Shown here piece by piece: positions 12,901 to 23,918 of a DNA stretch of 64,000 nucleotides. The DNA comes from Brachypodium distachyon (Eukaryota; Streptophyta; Magnoliopsida; Poales; Poaceae): positions 51,487,237 to 51,551,236 of the forward strand of contig NC_016133.3 in the NCBI RefSeq assembly GCF_000005505.3, written 5' to 3'. The position numbers and the translations under genes were made by a program. Every line of letters begins with the position of its first letter. Positions within the stretch are counted from its first letter, which is position 1. The notes under the pieces are model-generated. The model ran no database searches, was not told the DNA's origin, and saw only the letters and a program-made list of their open reading frames with translations.

Positions 12901-15112
12901 AAGTAAAATTAGGGAACTTCACTAAGCTTAATAACAAGTTCAAAAGAAGGTACTAAGAGTACGGGAGTTGAGTTCTTTTTTGTCTTTAATTATTATATTT
13001 TTATTTTCTCAAGTTCAATTGTCGTATGTTAAAACTTTAGTGTGTGGGAAGTCGTCTCTGTCATATTTCTTAACCAGGAGGTATAGTGTGGTCACACTGA
13101 TGCTAGCTGGTGGTTGTTTATTGCGGAGGTAAAATACCCATGTTGTCGTTAATTTATTATCAGCCTTCTATCTTGTAAAAATAAATTACTCATGACCATT
13201 CTAACTGTACCTGATAAATTACAGAAAGTACGAGAATAAAAAAAGTCCAACCTCGGATCAACAAATTGACAACTCGGACTAATCATAGCAGTCATCACAG
13301 TACTTCCCCATAAATTAAAGTATAACAACAAAAACAACAACCAAGTATCATTGGAAACAAATCAACATACCACTGCAACAACACCATCAAATTTTTTAAG
13401 CTCTTTATCTGATAGTGATGCCAAGGTGTCATATGCATGTCCTGCTCTTTCTGTTGTTATCACCTGAAGATGTACATATGTCGTGAACGTAAGTATAGTT
13501 AGAGTGCTGAGAGTTGTTCATCGAATCACTAAGAATTCTGATGTCACAAACTCCTCAACAACAAGAAAAATATATAATCAAGCATATACAATACTGCTCA
13601 TGTCTCACTCTCATTGCAATTTTATGCTTCCATCAGCAAACAAGTTTACCTTCGTATTTACTTTCGCTTGGTCAAATAGCGGAGCTACTGTTTCCCAATT
13701 TTTGCAGCCTCTACCTTTTCCACACACTGGATGGACAAATACCTTCAGTTGTGAAAGATTTAATTAGCCCAAAATGTTCGAAAACATGAGAGCGATGATG
13801 AATGATATATAGAAGAAGTGTATCAGAACTACCAGCAGGTTCTTGGGCCTATCCTGTTCATTATTTATGCGTGCACTGAGATGCTCCACCCAGCTTTTGC
13901 AGGTATCCAGGTTTCCATGCCCAAAAAGATATTCACAAGGTACCCATGCAGAAGGGCATTTTCTTGACCTGGTGATTACATGTACGGCAAACCGGTGCAT
14001 CTACAGGATAAATGACTTTGATCAAAGAGAACACATTAAATCTTAAAACATGATATTTGGAAGAACTTCTATAATGCATCGTCTAAAAATGGCAAGAGCC
14101 TTTGACACAAACTAGAGAAAGTGAACTGTGTAAATTAACTAGCAGGAATGCTATAACCTCAGTATTTTTCTTGCCTTGGGCAACAATTCCTGTATTCCAA
14201 GGTACATAAACAGGACCTTCATCAAGAAGCTGCACAGCATAGACATCTGAAAACTTGATTTTGTTCTCTAATTTTGGTTGCAATCTGAAAGATGACCAAC
14301 ATGAAGAATTCCGTTCCTGCAGAATATAGCATGATGAGCAGAAAGCCAGAAAGCACACATGCACATGTAAATAAATAAATAAATAAAAAATATCCCTGCA
14401 AGTACTTAGCAAGTTGCAACTCAAGAATGTAACCCTCAAGGCCCTGGCAAGATTGCAAAAAGCATCCTTGTTGAGAAACTTAGATGCATGTAGTCATATT
14501 CACATATTTGGCTTTGCACATTGGCTAAAAACACTTTCTTGAAGAGGACAAGGACAACTGAGGTTGAGGTTTCTAGTTTGGATACTTACAAAAAATAAAT
14601 GTATTCTTATGTTTCCCGTAGCTAAAGGTATCTTTCAGCTGGCCAGTGGCCACACCCTTGTTCTTTATCACCCACAAATGCTACTTCTGTTCCAAACAAA
14701 ATACTTTTAATAATGTTGTCAGAGGTGGTGATCCAAATTCCTAGCCTCCCAGCTTGTAGCCACGCTTTCCTTTTGACTCCAGCGACCAACGCGCCTAACT
14801 GTAACTAAATAGTGAACCCCTGAAGCTGCTCCCTATCTACCACCCAACTCATCGATTCAACCCCTGAAGCTGCAAATCGACGACTCTAACACAAAATTCG
14901 ACCAAGAAATCACAAAAAACCTTCGGCTAAGTGTTCCAAAAACGAATTTGATCCGTAGGATCTGACAATAGCATCCAACGAGCAGAGACAGGCGGGAGGT
15001 CGGCCTCAGGGCGTACCGGGTGGAGAGGCTCGAAGGAGAGGCCGTCGTGTCGGACGGTGACGGCGACCTCCCCGGCGCCGCCCAGGAACAGCACCTCGCC
15101 GTCGCCCTGCAT
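9979..15112 (-). CDS. CERK: Ceramide kinase (ACD5-like)
   Basis: Thirteen exons on the minus strand: 15017-15112, 14158-14316, 13833-14000, 13650-13742, 13371-13463, 12609-12870, 12498-12524, 12298-12382, 11589-11738, 11052-11153, 10593-10979, 10195-10261 and 9979-10116. All junctions are GT-AG and total 1827 nt, giving 608 residues, the usual size for plant ceramide kinase. The enzyme phosphorylates ceramide; loss in Arabidopsis (acd5) causes ceramide build-up and spontaneous cell death. Visible signatures are the lipid-kinase nucleotide region with HPVCGKGRG (about 145-153) and GGDGLFNE (204-211), then GIIPSGSTDA (about 316-325). The family-specific CxxxCxxC is at Cys455, Cys459 and Cys462. 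The N-terminal ~120 residues match the position of the CERK PH-like domain. Exon 7 is only 27 nt. No break is seen, so the gene looks functional. Confidence 0.93.
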
Positions 15113-15834
15113 GGTCTCTCTATCACCGCGCCTTTATTTTCCGTTGCTCCTCCGGCGGGGGCGACCCGACCGGGGGTTGTGTGTTTACTGTTTTCACTTG
15201 GAATTGTGCGCGTGCGATTGGTTGGGCGTAACCTGGCCGGAGGCGGAGACCTCTTCTGGTTTGGTTTGTGATTTTCGAGCAAACTACCAGCTGATAAGCA
15301 CTTCTTTTTTCGCGACAAGGATGATAACTTCCGGCCTCTGTAAGCTGATAAGCACTTGGAATTTACTGTTTTCACTTGGAGTACTGTTAAGACTTCGATG
15401 AATTTTTAGACATTTTTGTTCGGGTTTAGAATTTTCTTTTGGCGCGTTCTGCGTGTTGTGAACTTGGGTGATATGTTATCTTTTTGACAGTGGAACCTGG
15501 CCGCTAGGTCGCATGAAAAAAAAGTAGGAGTACTTTGGTATTGTCAAGAAAAAATATACACCTTCCGGGTTAATGTTGGAAGACACTCGTTTTCGGAGAA
15601 TCGTAATGCCACGGTGATATGCTTGGGATTGTTCCCTTTATCAGTGAGTAGGACTAAGCTGGTTAAGTGTCAGCGTCTCATCTGATAAGTCATAGGTCAA
15701 GTTGATGTACTCAGTAATAATGAAGCGCTTGCATCAATTGATGCAAGGACCGTTGGCTGTCTTTTTTTTAAGACAATCAACCTTCATTGGTTGTCTAGCG
15801 AGCTGTGTATGGATGGCTTGCTCACCTATAACTC
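15113..15834. other. Upstream region of the ceramide kinase gene
   Basis: This non-coding stretch lies between the ceramide kinase start and the Mutator-like element. It should contain the ceramide kinase promoter and 5' UTR, but I could not pick a confident TATA box. No other feature is supported. Confidence 0.5.
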
Positions 15835-15843
15835 TCAAATATG

Positions 15844-16045
15844 GAGGAAATTGCATGGGGATACATAAACTTGGAAGCGATGTTCAGTTTCATTCATAAA
15901 CTCACAAATTTGAAAATTGGCCTTTTAAACTTGGCATGTTGGTTCATTTTAGTCCAAAGTAACAATTTCGGATCAAATTAAACCACGTTGGCATCAGACG
16001 TGGCTCACAGGGGGTTCTTTTTGCAAAATTGCGCCTTTGTTTTCT
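15844..16045 (+). repeat. Left terminal inverted repeat of the MULE
   Basis: It pairs with 18905-19110 on the opposite strand. The outer 15 bases differ at one or two places only, and similarity fades towards the inner edge, so the inner boundary is approximate. Confidence 0.75.
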
Positions 16046-16960
16046 TCCATTCAACCCCCTGCAATTTTCTGGCCTCTAACACGCGGTCCAGGCAGCGCTA
16101 CAAAAGAGGCGGCTGTTTTTGCAAGATAAATATTTCAATTTATCCGCTATGGTGTTTTGAGTGCGGGCGTGCCAGTATACTATTGTATACAAATTAAACT
16201 GATATAAACACATGGAGATGGGTAATCTTGTATTTTATCGATTCTCAACAAATTCCATATTCCCTTTTCACATGTATTTTCCGTACTGCGCTTATATATC
16301 TGACTGAGACGATTGCAAGGTTCTTGATTCCTGAAATCTCGGAAGAATTTCAGTTAATTACATCTGCGGTATATATACTCACAGAATACCTCCGATTAAG
16401 CTACATCAAACATTCAACGGTCATCTTTAGGGTTCAGATCATCGCAAGGTTTTGCAACCAAGTATATAACATCATCCAGCACACGCATGAGACACAAATT
16501 TAATGTGAAAAACCCAAATCGGGAAAAAACCACGGTGGCACGGAGGCCAAATCCACTGTATGATTGTTTTACCCACAACGAGTGTTAGCAACATCGATCT
16601 TTATAAATTGTTAATGATAGCAACTTAATTCTGCAATAGATGGCTATGATGGCGAGTTTAATTCCACAGTGGATGGCCACATAGCTTCAGGTATTTGCAC
16701 ATGAAGAGGCTGATGTGTGTAGCTCTGTAGATCTTCACAATCTTGACATGGTGACATTGGATGACCATCCCAATATACATATGAAGTGCAGGCTTCAAGT
16801 TTCTAATCCACCCCTTTCAAATGCTGAGTTGATAGCACCCTCACGACAGAAGGTGGACTGCCAAATTCTTCTTGCTTCTTGCGTCTTGAAAGAACTCATC
16901 AAACTTCAGGCTTCACAAGCTTATCTGATCATTTGGTTCTTTACAAATGTATAGAGACGC

Positions 16961-17231
16961 ATGGCGACGACACGGCGTCGAGTAGAGCCACGGACGCCCA
17001 TATATGAAACCCTCTTTCTTGAATCCAATGATCATCCGCGACGACGACATGGTGCTGGGTAGAGCCACGGATGTCAGGAGTGCAGCAACATATGATGACG
17101 GTGGTCCATCCATGGCGACGACACGGGGCCGGGTAGACATATCAAATACTCATCCGCGATGACGACACGACGCCGAGTAGAGTCGCGGACACCATAACTG
17201 TGCAGAACATACGGCGACGGTGGTCCATCCG
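16961..17231. repeat. Imperfect tandem repeat, about 150-bp unit, inside the MULE
   Basis: ATGGCGACGACACGG begins a unit at 16961 and again at 17112. Each unit contains a second GACGACA block and a GTAGAG-C-CGGA block, and ends in GACGGTGGTCCATCC. The two units differ by small indels. There is no long open frame across them. Confidence 0.65.
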
Positions 17232-17399
17232 TGATAGAGACAACCACCGCTGAAGATTGCAGGACGTGGCTGCTTGGTCGCTCGCCGGCGCCGTGAAGAG
17301 ACTATAGTGTGGATGCCTTTGTTGCGTGCGTTATGAAGAATCAATCGGCAGCACCTCTTGCCCATAGCCATCTGCCCCCTCTTGATCTGCTCTCTGTTA

Positions 17400-17483
17400 G
17401 ATGCTGCCCCTCTGATCGAGATCTTCATTATTGATGCTGCCCATCTGATCGAGGTCTTGATTGATGCTGCCCATCTGATCGCC
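17400..17483. repeat. Short tandem repeat, 30-33-bp unit, inside the MULE
   Basis: Three consecutive units start with GATGCTGCCC at 17400, 17433 and 17463 and continue CATCTGATCGAG or a close variant. The third is partial. Confidence 0.75.
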
Positions 17484-17501
17484 TCACGGCCAACTGCAGC
17501 T

Positions 17502-17639
17502 TCAGCAACACCAGCTGCAATCGGAGATACTCTTCACCAGCTGCAATTTATTTGTGTAGTCGCCGCCTGCCGCCGCTGCAACTTTGGCGCAGAGCTGTTC
17601 CTCCGAGTTCTTCCCAGCCGCAGCCGCCTTCCTGGCCAT
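17502..17639 (-). CDS. Short ORF in a possible transcription unit inside the MULE
   Basis: A 45-residue frame starts at the ATG at 17639. About 310 bp upstream on the same strand is a TATA-like box (minus-strand TATAAAAAGG near 17947-17957) with GC-rich sequence between. The peptide is Ala/Lys-rich at its start (MARKAAAAGK) and ends in SWCC. It matches no family I know, and it may be chance or a fragment captured by the element. Low confidence that it is a real gene. Confidence 0.15.
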   Translation of the reverse strand: MARKAAAAGKNSEEQLCAKVAAAAGGDYTNKLQLVKSISDCSWCC

Positions 17640-18904
17640 GCCACTGAGCACGAGAGGCTTTATTTCATCTGTGGTCCTCCTGACGCACGTGACCTTCAAT
17701 CCTGACTACCAATGCTTGATGCGGGGTGTTTCTTCCCGATCGAGCAAGGCTTCAGCGTGCTCTCCTGCGACTTCTGCGCGTGCTCTGGGAAGAATCATCT
17801 CATGATGTAGATATGTGGACATAACCATGTGATCGCGCCATCAACGAAGGGAAGATTGTGATCCGTTGCATGCGCGTGTGTGCTGGCCGGAGGGGAGAAA
17901 AGCAGAGAGAACTCCTCCTCCCTCCCTGCAGCGCTGCCATGCCTCCTTTTTATACTTGCGATTCCCGTCCAGATCCTCAAGAGACGTTCTGCCGTTACGA
18001 GGAAACAACTTCGTTTCTAAATCCCGGTCAAGTCTCCCGGCCGTTGAACATCTCAGTTAGCGATGCTTATCCGTTTAACTTTCAAATGTTTTGAGTTATC
18101 CACAGCCAGCTGATGGACGACGGGGCATGGATATATGCTTCAAAACAGACGTGCTGCTAGACCCAGCTGGCTAGCTAATCGATCAATCTCTCCATGCATA
18201 CGATGGGTCCCACTCTCAGTTTCTTTGCTTGAAAGTAGTACTACGCATGTAAATATGCTTGTCATGCAAATCCTTGTTACCTGCATCTCGTTATCACTAA
18301 TACATGGACCAATGTATGGTTGATTTTGAGGAGCTTGTTTCTTTAGTGCACAACTACACATGCGTGTCTTCACCAGGACAACCAAAAATAATATAAGTGA
18401 ATGCTTGTATTCATGTACAAACTAGTAGCATTTTGACCATGTTGTTTGCAAACTATCATTCTTTATCTGTGTCAATTTCTGTTTTTGTTTCTACCATTTT
18501 TGCTAAAAAAAAGTGTGACAAAAATCCATGGAACAGCGGCGTGTGTGATTTATGCAAATAACCCCCTCCCTCGTTCCGTGTTAGACCATCGGGTCTATGC
18601 CCTCCTCTGTTAGACCGCACGAAGGAAATAAAGGGACGGAACGGCAGGAAGCGATCATCGACGACCACCGACGACACAGCTTGCGATATCCGCACGTCGT
18701 AGATGGAACCACGTAGATGACAACCGGGTTCCTCTCATCGGCTTTAGGTAAGTTCGGTTCCTCTCATCGGCTTTATCTTGTATATAATTTGGGGTTTTTG
18801 GACTGCAGGAGAACATGGGGAAGATTACGGAATTTTCCAGTCCAGGGTTAGGGATTTAAGCTGGACCGCGGCCGGTTCAAGCCCATATTTTTCCAAGGGG
18901 CTCA

Positions 18905-19110
18905 AGTCAAGATTTCAAAACATGCAACTTTGCGAAAAGAACGCCCCGGGCACTTCAGATGACAGCATGGCTTAATTTGTCCCGAAATTGTCCTTTTAGA
19001 CTAAAATGAACCAACGTGCCAAGTTTAAGGAGCCGCTTTTCAAATTCGCGAGTTTATGAATGAAACTAAACATCGCTGCCAAGTTTATGGATCATCCATG
19101 CAATTTCCTC
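18905..19110 (-). repeat. Right terminal inverted repeat of the MULE
   Basis: It is the reverse complement partner of 15844-16045. It ends in CAATTTCCTC at 19110 and is followed directly by the 9-bp target copy TTAAATATG. Confidence 0.75.
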
Positions 19111-19119
19111 TTAAATATG

Positions 19120-20114
19120 AGACAGAATCGTAGGAAGCATCATTCATTCTCAAGAGATGATCCGCAAGCAAGCCGTTGGCACGGGTTACATGAGAAAAGA
19201 GCACCCTAAGAGTTGAGAAAATAAGAAACTATTATAACATTTCTTTTGTTGATTTTTGAGAAATTTTCTTAAACAAATTAAAATAGTTTAAACAAAAAAC
19301 CAACGGTAATGTTCCTCAGTCTATCATCATTCGCATTTTCATGTGTCAAGTGTCCAGTAATGAAATTGTAAAATACTCCGTACCAAACTTAATAAAGAGT
19401 CGCATTAGCTGCCAGTCTAAAAACAAATTGAACCTGGATTGCTGAATTTTTTTTAAAATAATGGGTCTTCCGTCGATTTCCTGTAAAAAGAACTTGGATT
19501 GCTGAATGTGTTGTGGCCCGAGATATATTCCTGGCTGGACAGATTGCCATGTATTTGTTCCGTCTTCAACAAGAAGAAAGAGCAAAATCACAAGAACGTG
19601 AACACGAGAGCCACAGATTATATCAAATAAGCCATGATATTAATAAGATAAAGACGGAAAAACATTCTTGTATACAACACCGCACGAACCAAAAATTCAT
19701 GTCGCACGAACCAAACAAAATTCATGTTTTTTTTTGAGCGAAAACAAAATTCATGTTAGAACCGTGGTCCGTGCTCTCTGCGTGAGAATAAAAATGGCGT
19801 TGTTCGTCATGGGGTTTTGCCCAGGCAGGCCCAACCAGTCAGAGAACCCAGCCCAGCGCCCCAGCCCAACGAAATTGTCCCCTCTAAAGTCTAAACGCCA
19901 AAATCCCACACGGCCACACGGCCCACGCCTGCTGGGCGCGGGCTGCTGCGAAGCACAGCGCCACGGCCTCGCCCCTCGCTCCAAAATCCTTCTCCCCTCG
20001 CCCCAGTCAAGCCAGTCTTCCTTCCCCCGTTAACATCGCGAAAGTTCAAAAAAGTTTGCGCTCTCACTGCGCCGATCCGCTCCTAGTTTGCCACCCCGCC
20101 TCCCCTGCCAGAGG
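19120..20114. other. Upstream region of APC8
   Basis: This is AT-rich sequence giving way to a C-rich leader from about 19830. It should contain the APC8 promoter and 5' UTR. No gene or transposon end is supported. Confidence 0.5.
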
Positions 20115-23100
20115 ATGGCTTCCTCCAAGGAAAACTACCGCGTCGAGCTCCGAGCCGCCGCCCGCCAGCTCGGCGACCGCTGCCTCTACTCCGCCGCGAA
20201 ATGGTACGCCGCCCCGAGATCCCGTAGGACTTTAAAAAATCGAAACCCTAACCCTAACAGCTTCCTCCCAACTTCAGGGCCGCCGAGCTGCTCGTCGGCA
20301 TCGAGCCGGACGCGGCGCCATCCCAGTCGGCCGCAATGGACACTCCGTCCTCGTCGAGCGCCGCCGCGGGCGGGCGGCTGCTGCACCTCCACCGCAGTGG
20401 AGGGTCCAGCTTCCGCCGGCGCTCCCGACTGGGCGGCGCCGGCGCCGAAGTTGGGACGCCACTCGGCGGCGTGTCCTACGTGAGCACACCCATCCCGGAC
20501 GACGACCCGTTCGACGCAGGGGCCGACAAGTACCTGCTTGCGAAGGCCTACTTCGACTGCCGCGAGTACCGGCGTGCCGCGCACGTGCTGCGCGACCAGG
20601 TCGGGCGCAAGGCTGTGTTCCTGCGATCCTACGCGTTGTACATGGTAAGACAATATACGGATGCACTTCTCCTCTTATTCAGCTATGTTTCTATTTGCTC
20701 TTTCGAGCGGACGTCTACCAGTTTGCAGATTTGGGATAGGGCGGTTGGTGTTTGATGAAATGCTTCACTGGAGCTGGTACAGAAGTTGTCAAATTTGGTT
20801 AGTGTTGTGGTTGGCAGTGCAAGAAACGGTATTTTGTAGGATGTTTTGTGAACGCTTGCTTTACCCGACGAAGTGTTTGAGGCTTTGTGGTTTGGGCTAT
20901 TGCTCCTTGATAATTGTTATGCAGATCGAGCAATAGAATTATCAAAAAGATTGACTAATAGAAGATGGGATCCCATAGAAGATATACTGTGATTTTAGTG
21001 AAGGCACTAATTGGAATACTCAAGAATTGTTGCATTGATGGTGAACTTCTTGGTGCCTTTTGCTCCTTTGTTCATGAGTAATCTTGGCCAATGAAACGCT
21101 TCACTAGACGTGATATGCTAGTAGGAGGTCTGGACGGGGTTCAGTTGTTATGTTTATCATGGTTTAATGAAGCATGAATGATCATGGAGTCCTGAACTAT
21201 TGTTTTTGCCTTTTTCGTGGAAGTTAATATTGGATGGCAAGACATATAATTTTCTCCCGTCCTTTCTTCGTACCTACTGCTTTGTTCTTTGTGTACCAGG
21301 TTTTCTGTCTAGGTGCTTCAGTAATTGGAAGATGATTGGTTGATAAGTAGGAGATGCTGTGATGTTAGATTATATGAGATGCATATATTACAGACGTACA
21401 TGCACGGTTTCATTTTTCTGTTGTAAACAGTGGTTCTTTTGTAAGAATGCTTGAAAATTTGTTAGGCAGTTTTGAGACAGGAGAGCTATGGTGTTAATGG
21501 GTAAATAACGACATGATTGCCTCTAAAGATGAGGATTATGGACCCAAGGTCCATTATTAATTGTTGCTTTCCATTTCTCTATTTTATTCCGAATCTGCAG
21601 GTCCATAATTAATCTTTCATTCTATTATTTTGAATCTGCAAATGGGAATCAGTCCTGCCAGACACTGTATATAATTGTGGCTATATTGCTTATGATTGCT
21701 AAAAACATACTATTGTGCTTATTAGTACATAGCATTCAATCTAGAACCATGGTAACTTTCCATTTTAACTTCTCCTTTTATTGGCTGCGCTTTTATTAAA
21801 GTTGTGTTGTGCATTAGTCAATTAATATCAGTGAAAGATTAATACATAGCATCTCACTTGATCCACACTTACTACTTGTGAAACTGCATACATGCGGCTG
21901 GCAAAATCCCCAATGTACTTTGGTGAAAGATTAATTTAAATGTGTCTAATTTTAGATTGGTCCCCAGGTAATATCAGTTATGTTTTACTTCTCTTGTATA
22001 CCATATTTGTTGGATTCTCTTTGCTGAATATGCATGCGATTTCAAGTTGCAAGGACAATTTGTTCCACTGCCTTACTAGCAGTATTTAGTAAGATTGGCT
22101 GTCGCTTGCTGACTTTCCATAGTTTCACCTATTGAATGGTGATTGATTAAGGTGGAATTTCCCCCTCTTCTCTTCTACAGTATATTTTCCCTTGCAGATT
22201 GTGCGAGCTACCTATTTCCTCTATGGTTTAATTAGTAATTTGATAATTTTCTGCAATTTAGGCTGGAGAGAAGCGAAAAGAGGAAGAGACAATAGAGCTT
22301 GAAGGATCTCTGGGGAAGAGCAATGTTGTTAATCAGGAACTAGTTGCATTGGAGAGGGAACTCTCGACACATCGGAGAACTGGTTCCATTGATTCGTTTG
22401 GCTTGTACTTGTATGGCATTGTTCTACGTGATAAAGGCTGTGAAGGTCTAGCAAGAACAGTTCTGGTAGAATCTGTCAACAGCTACCCATGGAATTGGTG
22501 TGCTTGGTTAGAGATACAATCTCTGTGCACTAGCAGTGACATTTTGAACAACTTAAATCTGAAGAATCACTGGATGAAAGATTTCTTCATTGCTAGTGCA
22601 CATCTGGAATTAAAGATGCATGAAGAAGCCTTGAAAAGATATGAGCGCTTGCTGGGGATCTTTCGTTGTAGTGACTACATTCAGGCTCAAATAGCAACCG
22701 TTCAGTACAGTATGAGGGACTTGGATGAAGCTGACATGATTTTTGAAGAACTCCTCAGAACTGATCCTTTTCGTGTGGATTCTATGGACATTTACTCAAA
22801 TTTACTGTATGCAAAAGAAAGCTTGACTGCTCTGAGCTTCCTTGCTCACAGAGTATTTTTGACTGATAAATATCGTCCAGAATCTTGCTGCATAATTGCA
22901 AATTACTACAGTTTGAAGGGGCAGCATGAGAAATCTGTTTTGTACTTCCAAAGAGCACTGAAGCTTAACCGCAAGTACCTCTCAGCTTGGACTCTCATGG
23001 GACATGAGTTTGTTGAGCTAAAAAATACACCTGCTGCAATTGATGCTTACAGGAGGGCTGTTGATATAAATCCTAGAGATTACCGTGCTTGGTATGGTCT

Positions 23101-23918
23101 TGGCCAGATCTATGAGATGATGGGAATGCCATTTTATGCACTATATTACTTCCGGAAATCATCACTCCTGCAACCTAATGATTCCCGGCTTTGGATTGCC
23201 ATGGCTCAGTGCTATGAAAGCGATCCGCTTCAAATGATTGAAGAAGCCATCAAGTGCTATGAGAGGGCTGCAAATAGTGATGACACTGAAGGAATAGCAC
23301 TTCACCAACTAGCAAAGTTACACAGTATGCTTGGGCAATCTGAGGAGGCTGCATTTTACTACAAGAAAGATTTAGAGAGAATGGAAGTTGAGGAAATGCA
23401 GGGCCAGAATTTTGTTGAGGCCTTGCTATTCCTTGCTAAGCATTGCAAGACCATAGGCAGGTTTGATGAAGCGGAGCACTATTGCACAAGACTCTTGGAT
23501 TACACTGGTCCTGTAAGTAATTTATACAATTTACTTAGCAGCCTTATTGAAAAGAACAACAGATGAAACAGAACAAATGGTGAAAACTTGACACTAGCAT
23601 TAGCCAGCCCAATGAGTTGGGTGATCATGTCGTGTGATAATATGCAGTTCAAACCGACTTCAGCTTAATTAATTTGCATTCAATTGATTTTGTTTTGTTA
23701 ATCAAGGCATGTTTTACTCAAATGACCTTTAAATGGAATATCAAGAATCACTTCTCATATACTCTGTTTGCTGTGTTTTCCTGATGATTCCGATTCGATG
23801 ATGTTTTCTGTGTGTTTAATATTTGCAGGAAAAGGAGACTGCAAAAAGTATATTACAAGGGCTAAAACAAGCACAGTCAGGATTTCCATCGATGGATATC
23901 GATCATTTTGCATTGTAA
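20115..23918 (+). CDS. APC8: Anaphase-promoting complex subunit 8 (CDC23)
   Basis: Four exons, 20115-20203, 20278-20644, 22262-23512 and 23829-23918, with GT-AG junctions, encode 598 residues. APC8/CDC23 is a TPR scaffold in the anaphase-promoting complex, the nuclear E3 ligase that marks cyclins and securin for destruction. The N-terminal ~150 residues (exons 1-2) contain an ELRAAARQLGDRCLYSAAKW-type APC8 start region and a first helical repeat around DKYLLAKAYFDCREYRRAA. Exon 3 carries a run of TPR helices over about residues 235-520, including HEKSVLYFQRALKLN, AAIDAYRRAVDINPRDYRAW and EAIKCYERAA. The start ATG sits in AGG-ATG-GCT. Intron 1 (74 bp) holds a telomere-like box. Intron 2 is 1.6 kb. 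The frame is intact and the length is close to known CDC23 proteins. Confidence 0.93.
20243..20258 (+). promoter_or_regulatory. telo-box in APC8 intron 1
   Basis: AAACCCTAACCCTAAC lies about 130 bp after the APC8 start codon, inside the short first intron. The AAACCCTAA telo-box is a known plant motif near the 5' ends of genes expressed in dividing cells, which suits a cell-cycle gene. The motif is seen directly; its activity here is inference. Confidence 0.55.

Larger units (their letters stand above)
15844..19110. mobile_element. Non-autonomous Mutator-like element (MULE)
   Basis: A 3.3-kb element bounded by long inverted repeats. The left end, starting GAGGAAATTGCATGG at 15844, matches the reverse complement of the right end finishing at 19110. 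The match continues inward about 200 bp at roughly three-quarters identity, including TTTAGTTTCATTCATAAAC-like and GTTGGTTCATTTTAGTC blocks. The flanks are 9-bp direct repeats with one mismatch: TCAAATATG (15835-15843) and TTAAATATG (19111-19119). Long TIRs, a 9-bp target duplication and a G at the terminus are the MULE hallmarks. No transposase is visible inside, so it is non-autonomous. The interior carries two sets of tandem repeats and a short minus-strand unit with a TATA-like box. Confidence 0.82.
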
